Assembly: GCA_963752045.1 (NCBI GenBank)
Contig: CAVVWN010000011.1
Coordinates: forward strand, 1 to 64,000
Direction: 5' to 3'
Length of the DNA: 64,000 bases
From: DATKDF01 sp963752045
GTDB taxonomy: Bacteria; Acidobacteriota; Vicinamibacteria; Vicinamibacterales; SCN-69-37
The position numbers and the translations under genes are program-made. The notes under the pieces are model-generated. The model was given only the letters and a program-made list of their open reading frames with translations. It ran no database searches and was not told where the DNA came from. Shown piece after piece: positions 41,607 through 51,258 of this stretch (positions within the stretch are counted from its first letter, which is position 1; each line of letters starts with the position of its first letter).

Positions 41607-42622
41607 GGAAGCTCATCGTCGTCATGACGGCCGCGGTGATCGTTTCGGCCGGAATCGGGGTCTGGTGGGCGACCGAGCGGTTGTCGACGCCCTTCCGCGG
41701 TTTTGACGCCACCGGCGTGTTCGTCGAGATTGCACCTGGCGCCACGCTCGGCGGGATCACGCGGCAACTCGTCGACGCCGGCGTCGTATCCGACGAAGTG
41801 ACATTTCGGCTGGCCGCGCGGTTCGAGGGCGCGACGCGGCGGCTGCAGGCCGGCGAATACCGGTTCACCGACGCGGCCACCGCCCGCGAGGTGGTACGGC
41901 GGATCGCGGCCGGAGACGTCTACCGCCAGTCGGTCACGTTTCCCGAGGGGTTGACGATCCCGCAACTGGCCGACGTGTTCGAACGCGCCGGCTTCGGCAC
42001 CCGGGACGACTTCGTCGAGGCGGCCGGAAACGCCGCGCTCGTCTCGCACCTCGATCCGGCCGCTACGGACCTCGAGGGGTACCTGTTTCCTGATACCTAT
42101 GCGTTCGCGCGCCGCTCGGGGGCCGCCGACGTCGTTCGCGCGATGGTGGCAGGATTCGAGCAGGCCTTTGATAGAGACCTGCGCGCGCGGGCAGAGGCGC
42201 TCGGGCTCAGCGTGCGGCAAGCGGCCACGCTCGCCTCACTCATCGAGAAGGAAACGGCCGCGGCTGACGAGCGCGTGGTCGTGTCAGCCGTGTACCACAA
42301 TCGTCTGCGGATCGGCATGCCGCTGCAGTGCGACCCGACGGTGATCTACGCGCTGATGCGCGCCGGTCGCTGGGACGGCAACATCAGGCGACAGGATCTC
42401 CAGTTCGATTCCCCCTACAACACCTACCGGTACCGGGGTCTGCCGCCGGGCCCGATCGCCGGCTTCGGCCGCGCGTCCCTCGAGGCCGCTCTCGCCCCTG
42501 CCGACGTGAAGTACCTCTACTTCGTGAGCCGCAACGACGGCACCCACGTCTTCGCCACGACGCTCGCCGAGCACAACCGCAACGTCGCCAGATGGCAGGT
42601 GAGGTACTTCCGGAACCGCTGA
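41603..42622 (+). CDS. mltG: Endolytic transglycosylase MltG
   Basis: This 339-residue membrane-anchored enzyme cuts nascent peptidoglycan strands. It has one N-terminal membrane helix (about 3-21), a LysM-like first domain (PGATLGGITRQLVDAGVVSDE, AGEYRF), the TFPEGLTIPQLADVFERAG segment, DLEGYLFPDTYAF and the YceG catalytic region with the Glu of LASLIEKETA, then QCDPTVIYAL and SPYNTYRYRGLPPGPI. All hallmarks are complete. It overlaps ruvX by 4 bp. Confidence 0.95.
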   Translation: MRKLIVVMTAAVIVSAGIGVWWATERLSTPFRGFDATGVFVEIAPGATLGGITRQLVDAGVVSDEVTFRLAARFEGATRRLQAGEYRFTDAATAREVVRRIAAGDVYRQSVTFPEGLTIPQLADVFERAGFGTRDDFVEAAGNAALVSHLDPAATDLEGYLFPDTYAFARRSGAADVVRAMVAGFEQAFDRDLRARAEALGLSVRQAATLASLIEKETAAADERVVVSAVYHNRLRIGMPLQCDPTVIYALMRAGRWDGNIRRQDLQFDSPYNTYRYRGLPPGPIAGFGRASLEAALAPADVKYLYFVSRNDGTHVFATTLAEHNRNVARWQVRYFRNR

Positions 42623-42934
42623 ACCAACCTCAGCACTCCCAGATCCCAGATCCCAGATCCCAGAATCTTCCTGTCGCGTGCCGCGACGCCCGCACACGAC
42701 GAACATGCCGGTGGCGGTACCGGACACCAGGGCCGGAGAACCGTGGAGACGTGGAGCCCGTAGAGGTGCGCCTCCGCCCCGTGTCTTCGACCGGTCGCCG
42801 TGGCCCGTCGGGGCCGCGGCGACAAAGCGCTGCCGCGGCTGGCGGTCGCGGGATGCCCTCCATGAGCTCCACGGTCTCAACGGTGGCTTTTCCGCAGCAG
42901 ATTCCAGATTCCAGATTCCAGAATCTGAGATTCC
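42623..42934. repeat. mltG-nadK spacer: heptamer repeats around a GTGGAG-word segment
   Basis: This 312-bp gap has no credible gene. It starts with AGATCCC repeated three times (42641-42661) and ends with AGATTCC repeated three times (42899-42919) plus degenerate copies. Between them are GTGGAG words (CCGTGGAGACGTGGAGCCCGT, about 42741-42761) and their inverted counterpart (CCCTCCATGAGCTCCACGGT, about 42856-42875), around a GC-rich core. The two sides are loosely inverted copies of each other. The same vocabulary recurs at 37.6 kb and 62.2-62.7 kb. Confidence 0.7.
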
Positions 42935-43813
42935 CTACCCCTTCCCCCACTGCAGCTTCTCGCGCAGCATGTCGAAGTGCGTGCGCGCCGACGTGTGGAG
43001 CAGGCGGACCACCTGCGAGGCGCGCCGGATGTCAATCCGGTCGCCTGCCTCGAGTGGCAGGCTCGACTGGCCGTCGAAGGTGACGACGATCTCCGACTGT
43101 GGCTCGATCACCGGCGAGAGCACGATGCTCGCGGCAACCGGCAGCACGAGCGGGCGATTGGTCAGGGTGTGCGGAGCAATCGGCGTCAGCACGATGGCAT
43201 CGACCGACGGGTGGACGATGGGGCCGCCGGCCGAGAGGTTGTAGGCGGTCGATCCGGTGGCCGTGGCGACGATGAGGCCGTCGGCCTTCACCTCGCACAC
43301 CGACTGCCCGTCGACGGCCACGTTCACTTCGATCATCCGCGCGAGGGCGCCCCGCGTGACCACGATGTCGTTCAGCGCGAGCCGTTCCTCGCCCGGCTCG
43401 TCGGCCCGCACCAGACGTCCCGCCAGCATGGCGCGTGTTTCGGTCCGCGCCCGGCCGTCGACGAGCACGGTGAGGGCCTCGACCAGCTCGGCGCGACTCG
43501 CTTCGGTGAGAAAGCCCAGCCGGCCGAGGTTGATACCCATCACCGGCGTTGCGGTCCCCGCGCGCGCGGCCGCGCCGGCCGCGTCGAGCAGCGTGCCGTC
43601 GCCGCCGAACGTGATGACCACATCGGCCCGGCTGGCGAGCGCGTCGCGCGAAGCGGTCGCGTAACGATCGGCCAGGCTGGCATCGCGGGCATTTCGCTCT
43701 TCGACGATGACCTGGCATCCGTGCGCGGCGAGCCAGGCTGCCGCCTCCCCGAGCGCCTCGAGGGCGGCCGGAAGGTGAGGGCGAGCGACGAGCGCCACGC
43801 GCGAGATCGTCAT
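42935..43813 (-). CDS. nadK: NAD kinase
   Basis: The product phosphorylates NAD to NADP. The gene has the NAD-kinase GGDGTLL motif (VVITFGGDGTLLDAAG), GINLGRLGFLTE and TATGSTAYNLSAGGPIV, with the family Asp in GGDG and a C-terminal NE/D box. About 292 residues from the ATG at 43813; a GTG at 43837 inside tlyA is an alternative start, giving an 11-bp overlap. It is last in the xseA-xseB-ispA-tlyA-nadK cluster. Confidence 0.94.
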   Translation of the reverse strand: MTISRVALVARPHLPAALEALGEAAAWLAAHGCQVIVEERNARDASLADRYATASRDALASRADVVITFGGDGTLLDAAGAAARAGTATPVMGINLGRLGFLTEASRAELVEALTVLVDGRARTETRAMLAGRLVRADEPGEERLALNDIVVTRGALARMIEVNVAVDGQSVCEVKADGLIVATATGSTAYNLSAGGPIVHPSVDAIVLTPIAPHTLTNRPLVLPVAASIVLSPVIEPQSEIVVTFDGQSSLPLEAGDRIDIRRASQVVRLLHTSARTHFDMLREKLQWGKG

Positions 43814-43826
43814 GGCCGGATGCGCC

Positions 43827-44579
43827 TCACTGGTCACCGCGTCGGGCGAGCAGCATGAAGAATTCCCGATTGCCCTCGGCGCCTTCGATCGGCGAGGCGG
43901 CCGTGGCGATGCGTTCCAATCCTACCTGATGGGCGGCCTCGGCCACCGCGTCGAGCACGCGGCTGTGTACGGCCGGATCCCGCACGATTCCACCCTTGCC
44001 GACCTCGCCGCGGCCGGCCTCGAATTGCGGCTTGACGAGCGCGACCACGCACCCGCCTGGCGTGAGGAGGGGGGGCACGACGGGCAGGATGTGACGCAGG
44101 GAAATGAAGGCCACGTCGATCGTGATGATGTCGAACGAGCGGGCGTCGGCCGGCAGGAGATCCGCCGTGAGGTAGCGGGCGTTGACACCCTCGAGGCAGG
44201 TGACCCGTGGGTCGGTCCTGAGCGTCCAGTCGAGCTGTCCGTGCCCGACGTCGAGGGCGACCACGCGTGCGGCGCCGCGCGCGAGCAGCACGTCGGTGAA
44301 TCCGCCGGTGGAGGCGCCGATGTCGAGCGCCACCGCGCCGGTCGGATCGAGCGAGAAGGCCTCGAGCGCGTGGCTGAGCTTGACGCCTCCGCGGCCGACC
44401 CATGGATGATCTGGTTGCCGGACGGTCACGTCGGCATCCTCGTTCACCGGATGCCCCGCCTTGGTGACGACGTGGCCGTCGACGTTGACGGCGCCGGCCA
44501 GGATCAGGGCCCGCGCGCGCTCCCGCGACGGTGCAAGTCCACGGTTGGCGAGCAGAAGATCCAGTCTGACCCGCGCCAT
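43827..44579 (-). CDS. tlyA: TlyA-family rRNA 2'-O-methyltransferase / hemolysin
   Basis: The 250-residue product has an N-terminal S4 RNA-binding domain (RLDLLLANRGLAPSRERARALILAGAV) and a FtsJ-like SAM methyltransferase domain with GRGGVKLSHALEAF, the SAM motif ALDIGASTGGFTDVLL, ALDVGHGQLDW and LVKPQFEAGR. TlyA methylates 16S and 23S rRNA; in mycobacteria this sets capreomycin sensitivity. The start at 44579 follows the ispA stop by 2 bp. Confidence 0.93.
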   Translation of the reverse strand: MARVRLDLLLANRGLAPSRERARALILAGAVNVDGHVVTKAGHPVNEDADVTVRQPDHPWVGRGGVKLSHALEAFSLDPTGAVALDIGASTGGFTDVLLARGAARVVALDVGHGQLDWTLRTDPRVTCLEGVNARYLTADLLPADARSFDIITIDVAFISLRHILPVVPPLLTPGGCVVALVKPQFEAGRGEVGKGGIVRDPAVHSRVLDAVAEAAHQVGLERIATAASPIEGAEGNREFFMLLARRGDQ

Positions 44580-44581
44580 GA

Positions 44582-45553
44582 TCACCTGCGGCGGGCCAGG
44601 CTCCATGAGGCGATGTCGCACAGTCGTCCGCCGAGCCCGGCCGATTCGAGCGCGGTTCTGGCGCGAACGATGCAGTCGGCCGCCATCCGTCTGGATTCCT
44701 CCAGTCCGTAGAAGGCCGGGTAGGTTGGCTTACCCGACGCCGCGTCCTTGCCGGCTGTCTTGCCGAGCGTCTGGTCGGACGCCTCGACGTCGAGGATGTC
44801 GTCGACGATCTGGAAGGCGAGGCCGACCTCGCGCGCGTACGCGTCGGTCGCCTCGACGACGGGGTCGGGCGCGCCGGTCACGACCGCGCCCATCGTCACC
44901 GCGGCCCGCATGAGGGCGCCGGTCTTGCGGCGGTGCATGTCCTCGAGGTCGGCCGGAGAGAGTGGCGCGGCCGACCATCCGGTTACGCGGCCCGCGGCGG
45001 CCAGATCGATCGCCTGTCCGCCGACCATCCCGGCCGCACCGGCGGCCGTCGCCAGCCGTCGGACGGCCTCCATCCGCCGTTCCGGTGACGGTTGTGGCGC
45101 ATCGGCGTCCACGGCCGGGCTCGGCGACGAGGCGAGCACGCGGAATGCCTCGGTGAGCAGGCCGTCGCCGGCGAGCACCGCCAGCCCGTCGCCGTACACC
45201 ACGTGTGACGTCGGTCGTCCGCGCCGCATGGCGTCGTCGTCCATGGCCGGAAGGTCGTCGTGCACGAGTGAATAGGAGTGGATCATCTCCACGGCGCAGG
45301 CCGCGGGCAGGGCGAGCAATCGCGCCCGCCCGCGCGGCAGACCCAGGGTGTCGCCCACGGCGTCTGCCGTGGCGAGCGTCAGGCAGGGACGCAGCCGCTT
45401 TCCGCCGCCCATGAGTGCGTAGCGGAGGGCCTGGTCGATTGGCGCCGGCGCGGCCAGCGCATCGAGGGTTCGGGCCAGTGCGGCCTCGACGGTGTCACGG
45501 AGCTCGGCGAGGTAGGCGCGCGTGCCGTCCTCGTCCAGGCGATCGCCAGTCAC
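44582..45553 (-). CDS. ispA: Farnesyl/geranylgeranyl diphosphate synthase (polyprenyl synthetase)
   Basis: This 323-residue prenyltransferase makes farnesyl- or geranylgeranyl-PP from IPP and allylic primers. The first aspartate-rich motif is SLVHDDLPAMDDD, the second is FQIVDDILDVE, and GGKRLRP is the IPP-binding segment. The GTG start at 45553 overlaps the xseB stop (GTGA). The neighbours xseB, xseA, tlyA and nadK give the standard xse-isp cluster, but no dxs lies between ispA and tlyA as is often seen. Chain length cannot be set from sequence by eye. Confidence 0.92.
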   Translation of the reverse strand: MTGDRLDEDGTRAYLAELRDTVEAALARTLDALAAPAPIDQALRYALMGGGKRLRPCLTLATADAVGDTLGLPRGRARLLALPAACAVEMIHSYSLVHDDLPAMDDDAMRRGRPTSHVVYGDGLAVLAGDGLLTEAFRVLASSPSPAVDADAPQPSPERRMEAVRRLATAAGAAGMVGGQAIDLAAAGRVTGWSAAPLSPADLEDMHRRKTGALMRAAVTMGAVVTGAPDPVVEATDAYAREVGLAFQIVDDILDVEASDQTLGKTAGKDAASGKPTYPAFYGLEESRRMAADCIVRARTALESAGLGGRLCDIASWSLARRR

Positions 45554-45792
45554 GACTCGTCGGCGCCCTCGGCCAGCAGATGGGCGGCATCCTTGAGGCC
45601 GCCGCTCTCGGTGAGGACCTCGATGCGCCGCTGCGCGGCGCCGAGCGTCTCGTGACAGTAGCGGGAGAGCTCGACGCCGCGCTCGAAGAGTGCGAGCGAC
45701 TTGTCGAGCGGCAGGTCGCCGGCTTCGAGCTGCTTGACGATCTTCTCGAGCTCGCCGATGGCCGATTCGAAGTCCTTGATGGTCTGGCTCAT
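45550..45792 (-). CDS. xseB: Exodeoxyribonuclease VII small subunit
   Basis: This 80-residue helical protein matches XseB: SQTIKDFESAIGELEKIVKQLEAGDLPLDKSLALFERGVEL, then a C-terminal RRIEVL helix. Six small subunits attach to the large subunit helix in exonuclease VII, which degrades single-stranded DNA and excess products. The start overlaps the xseA stop by 4 bp (ATGA). Confidence 0.95.
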   Translation of the reverse strand: MSQTIKDFESAIGELEKIVKQLEAGDLPLDKSLALFERGVELSRYCHETLGAAQRRIEVLTESGGLKDAAHLLAEGADES

Positions 45793-47159
45793 GAGGTCTC
45801 TTCCACGCGGCACGCGATCTCGCCGGCGGCGAGCGTGACGCGGACACCGTCGCCCGGCGCGACCGATGCTGACGAACGAATGATACTCGTCCGGGCCTCG
45901 TTCCAGCAGACCGCGTAGCCGCGCCCGAGCACGGCCAGCGGGCTGAGCGCATGCAGCCGGCCGGCCAGCTCGCCTGCGCGGGCCTGTGCCGCGCGTTCGA
46001 GGGCCGCCGCGGCCGCTCGCAGCCGGACGTCGGCCGCCGCCGTTCGCACGGTGAAGTCGGCCGTGACGCGCCGGACGTCGCCCGAATCGAGCCGGCGGCG
46101 GAGCGCGTCGTAGGCCGCCGTCAGCCGGCTGATCCTGCTCGTGGCGAGCTGCCGAAGCCGCAGGGCCAGCTCGTGGCAGTCACGGTCCTGCAGCATGACG
46201 CGCACCGGCCATTGCCGCGCGCCAAGGTCGAGCCGGTCGACTCGCTGCAGCCGGGTCTCGATCGTCCGGCCGATGGCATGGCCCAGTCTGCCATGCAGGT
46301 GATCGACGACCCTCCGGAAATTGTCGGCACGGTCGACGACGAGCTCGGCGGCATTGGACGGCGTCGAGGCGCGCACGTCGGCCACCAGATCGGCAATCGT
46401 GAAGTCCGCTTCGTGGCCGACGCCGGCAATGACGGGCACCGGACAGGCGACGATGGCGCGGGCCAGCGCCTCGTCGTTGAACGCCCAGAGATCCTCGACC
46501 GATCCGCCGCCGCGTCCCACGATGACGACATCGACGTCGGGCACGCGGGCCACCGCCTCGAGCGCGCCGACGAGGTCCCGCGCCGCGCCCTCGCCCTGCA
46601 CCCGGGCGGGCCGGATGACGACGCGCGCCCCCGGGTAGCGCGAGGTGAGCACGCGCAGGATGTCGCGCACGGCCGCGCCGTGAAGCGACGTCACGACGCC
46701 AATCCGGCGGGGCAGCACCGGCAGGGGCCGTTTGCGTTCGGCATCGAAGAGCCCCTCGGCCTGGAGGCGTCGCTTCAACTGATCGAAGGCGGCCTGCAGC
46801 GCCCCGAATCCGTGCGGTTCGATGGCGTCGCAGATCAGCTGGTAGTCGCCCTTGACTTCATAGACACCAACCCGACCGCGCGCGATGACGTGCATCCCGT
46901 CTTCGAGGTCGAACTTCAAGAGCCGGGCCGTCGCCCGGAAGGCCACGGCTCTCAACTGCGCCGACTCGTCCTTGAGCGTGAAGTAGATGTGGCCCGAGCT
47001 CCACCGACGGCAGTTCGACACCTCGCCCTCGACGACCACGCTGTCGAACGTGCCCTCGACGACGGTCTTGATGCGAGCGGTCAGTTCGGTGATCGAGAGC
47101 GGCGGCGAGGGGCCCTCGTCGACGACGTCGTCAAACGGCAGCCCGGGCCGTCGAGCCAT
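45789..47159 (-). CDS. xseA: Exodeoxyribonuclease VII large subunit
   Basis: This 456-residue nuclease has the N-terminal OB fold (VVVEGEVSNCRRWSSGHIYFTLKD), the catalytic domain with GVVTSLHGAAVRDIL, RVQGEGAARDLVGAL, DVVIVGRGGGSVEDLWAFNDEALARA, VPVIAGVGHEADFTI and ADVRASTPSNAAEL, and a long coiled-coil arm. It degrades ssDNA processively in both directions. It heads a translationally coupled cluster with xseB and ispA. Confidence 0.95.
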   Translation of the reverse strand: MARRPGLPFDDVVDEGPSPPLSITELTARIKTVVEGTFDSVVVEGEVSNCRRWSSGHIYFTLKDESAQLRAVAFRATARLLKFDLEDGMHVIARGRVGVYEVKGDYQLICDAIEPHGFGALQAAFDQLKRRLQAEGLFDAERKRPLPVLPRRIGVVTSLHGAAVRDILRVLTSRYPGARVVIRPARVQGEGAARDLVGALEAVARVPDVDVVIVGRGGGSVEDLWAFNDEALARAIVACPVPVIAGVGHEADFTIADLVADVRASTPSNAAELVVDRADNFRRVVDHLHGRLGHAIGRTIETRLQRVDRLDLGARQWPVRVMLQDRDCHELALRLRQLATSRISRLTAAYDALRRRLDSGDVRRVTADFTVRTAAADVRLRAAAAALERAAQARAGELAGRLHALSPLAVLGRGYAVCWNEARTSIIRSSASVAPGDGVRVTLAAGEIACRVEETS

Positions 47160-47163
47160 GCGT

Positions 47164-47988
47164 TCAGCGCGCCTCGACGGCCGTCGCCACGAGCGTCTCG
47201 ATCTGGCCGGCCGAAAGCGAGACCCGTTCGATCGACTCGGCCAGGCCGGTGGCCTCGTTGGCGTCGACGATGACGCCGTTGAGGCGTGGGTTCTCGGTGG
47301 CCGTGTCGAAACGCTGGGGCAGGCCCGTCAGAAACCGCTGCAGGACGGCCGCGCGCTCGACGCCAATCACCGAGTCGTGCGGACCCGTCATGCCGACGTC
47401 GGTGATGAACGCCGTGCCCTTCGGCAGCACGCGCTCGTCGGCGGTTTGCACGTGCGTGTGCGTGCCGACGACCGCCGTGACCCGCCCGTCGAGATGCCAG
47501 CCCATGGCGACCTTCTCGGACGTGGCCTCGGCATGGAAGTCCACGAAGATGAGCGGCGCCTCGGCGCGTACCGCATCGACCTCTGCGAGCGCCGCGCGGA
47601 ACGGGTCGTCGAGCGCGGGCATGAAGACACGCCCCATCAGGTTGATGACCGCCACGGCCACGCCATTGCCCGCGCGCGCCACGCATCTGCCACGCCCCGG
47701 CGCGCCGGCAGGGAAGTTCGCCGGCCGGAGCAGGCGCGGCTGTTCGTTGAAGTAGGGGAGGATCTCCTTCTTGTCCCAGATGTGGTTGCCGCCCGTCATG
47801 ACGTGCACGCCGCGGGCGAGCAGGTCATCGGCGATGTCCGGCGTGACGCCGAAGCCGGCGGCGGCATTCTCGACGTTGGCGATGACGAGATCGATCTGTC
47901 GATGCTCGACCAGGGCTGCAAGACCGCGCCGAATGAGCTCACGGCCCGGCCGGCCCACGATGTCTCCGATGAACAGCAGACGAGTCAC
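47164..47988 (-). CDS. YmdB-family metallophosphoesterase (2',3'-cyclic-NMP phosphodiesterase-like)
   Basis: This 274-residue protein (GTG at 47988) matches the YmdB family: RLLFIGDIVGRPGRELI, NVENAAAGFGVT, MTGGNHIWDKKEIL, FVDFHAEATSEKVAMGWHLDG, VVGTHTHVQTADERVLP and TDVGMTGPHDSVIG. YmdB is a dinuclear-metal phosphodiesterase affecting biofilm and motility in Bacillus, where it usually sits beside rny; no rny is here. It lies 4 bp before xseA, so the two are probably in one operon. Confidence 0.9.
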   Translation of the reverse strand: MTRLLFIGDIVGRPGRELIRRGLAALVEHRQIDLVIANVENAAAGFGVTPDIADDLLARGVHVMTGGNHIWDKKEILPYFNEQPRLLRPANFPAGAPGRGRCVARAGNGVAVAVINLMGRVFMPALDDPFRAALAEVDAVRAEAPLIFVDFHAEATSEKVAMGWHLDGRVTAVVGTHTHVQTADERVLPKGTAFITDVGMTGPHDSVIGVERAAVLQRFLTGLPQRFDTATENPRLNGVIVDANEATGLAESIERVSLSAGQIETLVATAVEAR

Positions 47989-48114
47989 GCGCCGATCATA
48001 CAAGGCTTGCGCGAACACCCAGGGAGGCATGAGGTGCACCGGCGCTGGAAGGCAGTTCGATGCGCAATTCAGCGACCGGAATTAATATGAGTGGTATGTG
48101 CTCAGGTAATATTC

Positions 48115-48142
48115 TTGACAGACGCTAATATTGTGCTAGGAT
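48115..48142 (+). promoter_or_regulatory. Promoter of the Hsp20 gene
   Basis: TTGACA (48115-48120) and TAGGAT (48137-48142) are separated by 16 bp, in an AT-rich island with the words TAATATTCTTGACA and CTAATATTGTGCTAGG. The TTGACA hexamer matches the sigma70 -35 consensus. A leader hairpin (CCGGTTC around 48158-48164 with GAGCCGG around 48174-48180) lies before the Shine-Dalgarno GAAGGAGGAA but does not cover it. Heat control is likely from the gene's identity but not proven by the sequence. Confidence 0.55.
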
Positions 48143-48211
48143 TCCCTTATACGTTTTCCGGTTCCTTCTGACGGAGCCGGCTTGAACGCATCACAAGAAG
48201 GAGGAAGAGCA

Positions 48212-48649
48212 ATGACGCTTACCCGTTGGAGTCCAGTTCGTGACTTGGCCAGCCTGGAGATCGAGCGGCTGAACCGGATGTTCGAGGCTGCGATGACCGG
48301 CGAGCCGATCGGCCGCGGCACGTGGGTGCCGCCGGTGGACATCTTCGAGACGTCCGACAAGGACGTCATCGTCAAGGTCGAGTTGCCCGAGATGAAGCGC
48401 GAGGACATCAAGGTGACGTTCGAGAACGATGTGCTCACGGTTGAAGGCGAGCGGAAGTTCGTGAGCGACGTCGACCGCGAGCAGTACCACCGTGTGGAGC
48501 GCGGCTACGGGTCGTTCCGCCGGAGCTTCACGCTGCCGAATTCGGTGGACACGGCCAATGTTCAGGCCACCTACCAGGACGGCGTGCTGACCGTCACCCT
48601 GCCTCGTCGGGAGGAGGCGCGGCCGAAGCAGATTCAGGTCAAGGGTTGA
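48212..48649 (+). CDS. Small heat-shock protein, Hsp20/alpha-crystallin family
   Basis: This 145-residue protein has an N-terminal flexible region (TLTRWSPVRDLASLEIERL), an alpha-crystallin domain (PPVDIFETSDKDVIVKVELP, REDIKVTFENDVLTVEGERK, YHRVERGYGSFRRSFTLP, QATYQDGVLTVTLPR) and the C-terminal I-x-I/V motif IQVKG. It holds unfolding proteins for later refolding. The start is chosen by a strong GAAGGAGG. The message ends in a strong hairpin at 48658-48694. Confidence 0.95.
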   Translation: MTLTRWSPVRDLASLEIERLNRMFEAAMTGEPIGRGTWVPPVDIFETSDKDVIVKVELPEMKREDIKVTFENDVLTVEGERKFVSDVDREQYHRVERGYGSFRRSFTLPNSVDTANVQATYQDGVLTVTLPRREEARPKQIQVKG

Positions 48650-48657
48650 GGGCCCCG

Positions 48658-48694
48658 GAGGGGGCGGGTGCGCGCCATCCGCCCCCTCGTTTTG
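48658..48694 (+). terminator. Rho-independent terminator of the Hsp20 gene
   Basis: A 10-bp stem GAGGGGGCGG (48658-48667) and CCGCCCCCTC (48679-48688) is followed by GTTTTG. It lies 8 bp after the Hsp20 stop and ends before the rpoZ-like gene. Confidence 0.85.
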
Positions 48695-48715
48695 TCGTGG
48701 TAATCTGCGGCCATC

Positions 48716-49003
48716 ATGTCCGACATGATTGAACAACCAGAACCGTCCGACCCGGTCGAGGCCACCGCCGACGAGCCGGCCGAACCGATCGAGCCGGCGC
48801 CGCCCATCTCGGGCCGGTTCCTCTTTGTCGATGTCGCCTCACAGCGCGCCAATCAGCTGCGCCGTGGCGCGCGTGTTCGCATCGACGACGAGGACGGCCG
48901 ACATGTACCGCACAAGCTCGAGCGCGTCGCGATGGAAGAAGTCCGCCGGCAGCTCGTGCAGTACCAGGTCCCCGACCTTCCGGTTTCCCGGGGCGCTGAC
49001 TGA
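48716..49003 (+). CDS. rpoZ: RNA polymerase omega subunit-like protein
   Basis: This 95-residue protein has an acidic, proline-rich N-terminal extension (about 1-30), then the omega core: SGRFLFVDVASQRANQLRRGA and a HKLERVAMEEVRRQLVQYQVPD helix-loop like the conserved omega N-terminal fold (R..LV.IA.QRARQL). Omega helps assemble beta-prime and stabilises core RNA polymerase. The long acidic N terminus is a lineage variant. The match is moderate because omega is short. Confidence 0.65.
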   Translation: MSDMIEQPEPSDPVEATADEPAEPIEPAPPISGRFLFVDVASQRANQLRRGARVRIDDEDGRHVPHKLERVAMEEVRRQLVQYQVPDLPVSRGAD

Positions 49004-49080
49004 CCGGAACCCTGACGGGTCCGGTTTCGTCGATTAGACCGAGCGACCGACGTTTCCGGCCGCCAGACCGGGAGACAGCC

Positions 49081-49413
49081 ATGACGACTCTTGCCGTCTT
49101 GACGGCTCTGTTCCTCGCGAGCCTGTTCGGCGCCGTTGTGCTGGCTCTCTGGCTCGTGTTTCGCGCGGCGTTCTGGCTCATCCTGCTGCCGTTTCGCATC
49201 CTGGCGGCGGCGATTACCGTGCCCATCGCGATCTTCAAGGGTCTTGTGGGGCTCGTCGTCGCGGGCCTCGTGGCCGTCGTCGGCATCGTCGCGGCGGTGG
49301 CGGTCGCGGTGGCTGTGGTCGTTGCCGTCCTGACGCCGCTCGTGCCGCTGGCCGTGCTCGCGCTGGCCGTCTGGGCGCTCGTCAAGCTGTTCCGACGGCC
49401 TGCCATGGCGTGA
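49081..49413 (+). CDS. Small Val/Ala-rich membrane protein of unknown function
   Basis: This 110-residue protein is almost wholly hydrophobic, with three or four membrane helices (around 3-30, 34-60, 60-85 and 88-105), very rich in Val, Ala and Leu, and a charged tail of a few residues. I do not recognise the family. GGGAGA precedes the ATG, so translation is plausible. It lies alone between rpoZ and the convergent gatA. Confidence 0.45.
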   Translation: MTTLAVLTALFLASLFGAVVLALWLVFRAAFWLILLPFRILAAAITVPIAIFKGLVGLVVAGLVAVVGIVAAVAVAVAVVVAVLTPLVPLAVLALAVWALVKLFRRPAMA

Positions 49414-49437
49414 GCCCGGCGGCCTGTCGGCTCGTCA

Positions 49438-50889
<1,452 letters not shown>

Positions 50890-50890
50890 G

Positions 50891-51187
50891 TCAGAGGACC
50901 GTGGGCACGCGGAAGAGCCCGGCGTCGACGGCCGCGTCGGGCGCCTCGTCGAGCACGGCCGTCCGGTCGAGCGACGCCGAGACGACGTCGTCGCGCCAGG
51001 CGCCCGGCGCCGTCGAGACCTGGGCCGTGGGCTCGACGCCGGTGGTGTCGGCCTGCTCGATGGCGGTCACCCAGTCGAGGATGCCGGCAAGCTGGCGCGC
51101 GAACGTCTCCACTTCGGCGTCCGTCAATCGGAGATGTGCCAGCTCGGCCACCCGCAGGACGTCGGCTCGGGACAGTTTCGTGGCCAT
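50891..51187 (-). CDS. gatC: Aspartyl/glutamyl-tRNA amidotransferase subunit C
   Basis: This 98-residue helper subunit matches GatC: LSRADVLRVAELAHLRLTDAEVETFARQLAGILDWV, then the extended linker to VDAGLFRVPTVL that clasps GatA. It starts directly upstream of gatA (1-bp gap). Confidence 0.95.
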   Translation of the reverse strand: MATKLSRADVLRVAELAHLRLTDAEVETFARQLAGILDWVTAIEQADTTGVEPTAQVSTAPGAWRDDVVSASLDRTAVLDEAPDAAVDAGLFRVPTVL

Positions 51188-51258
51188 GATGCCGGGATGC
51201 TAGCATGGACGTCGCTATCACTCTGTTACAGGTCGATCCGCCGCTTCGAACACCGTCG

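Noticed and set aside
37597..42934. Heptamer repeats as CRISPR arrays
   Set aside because: Units are 7 bp and contiguous, with no 20-40 bp unique spacers and no cas genes nearby.
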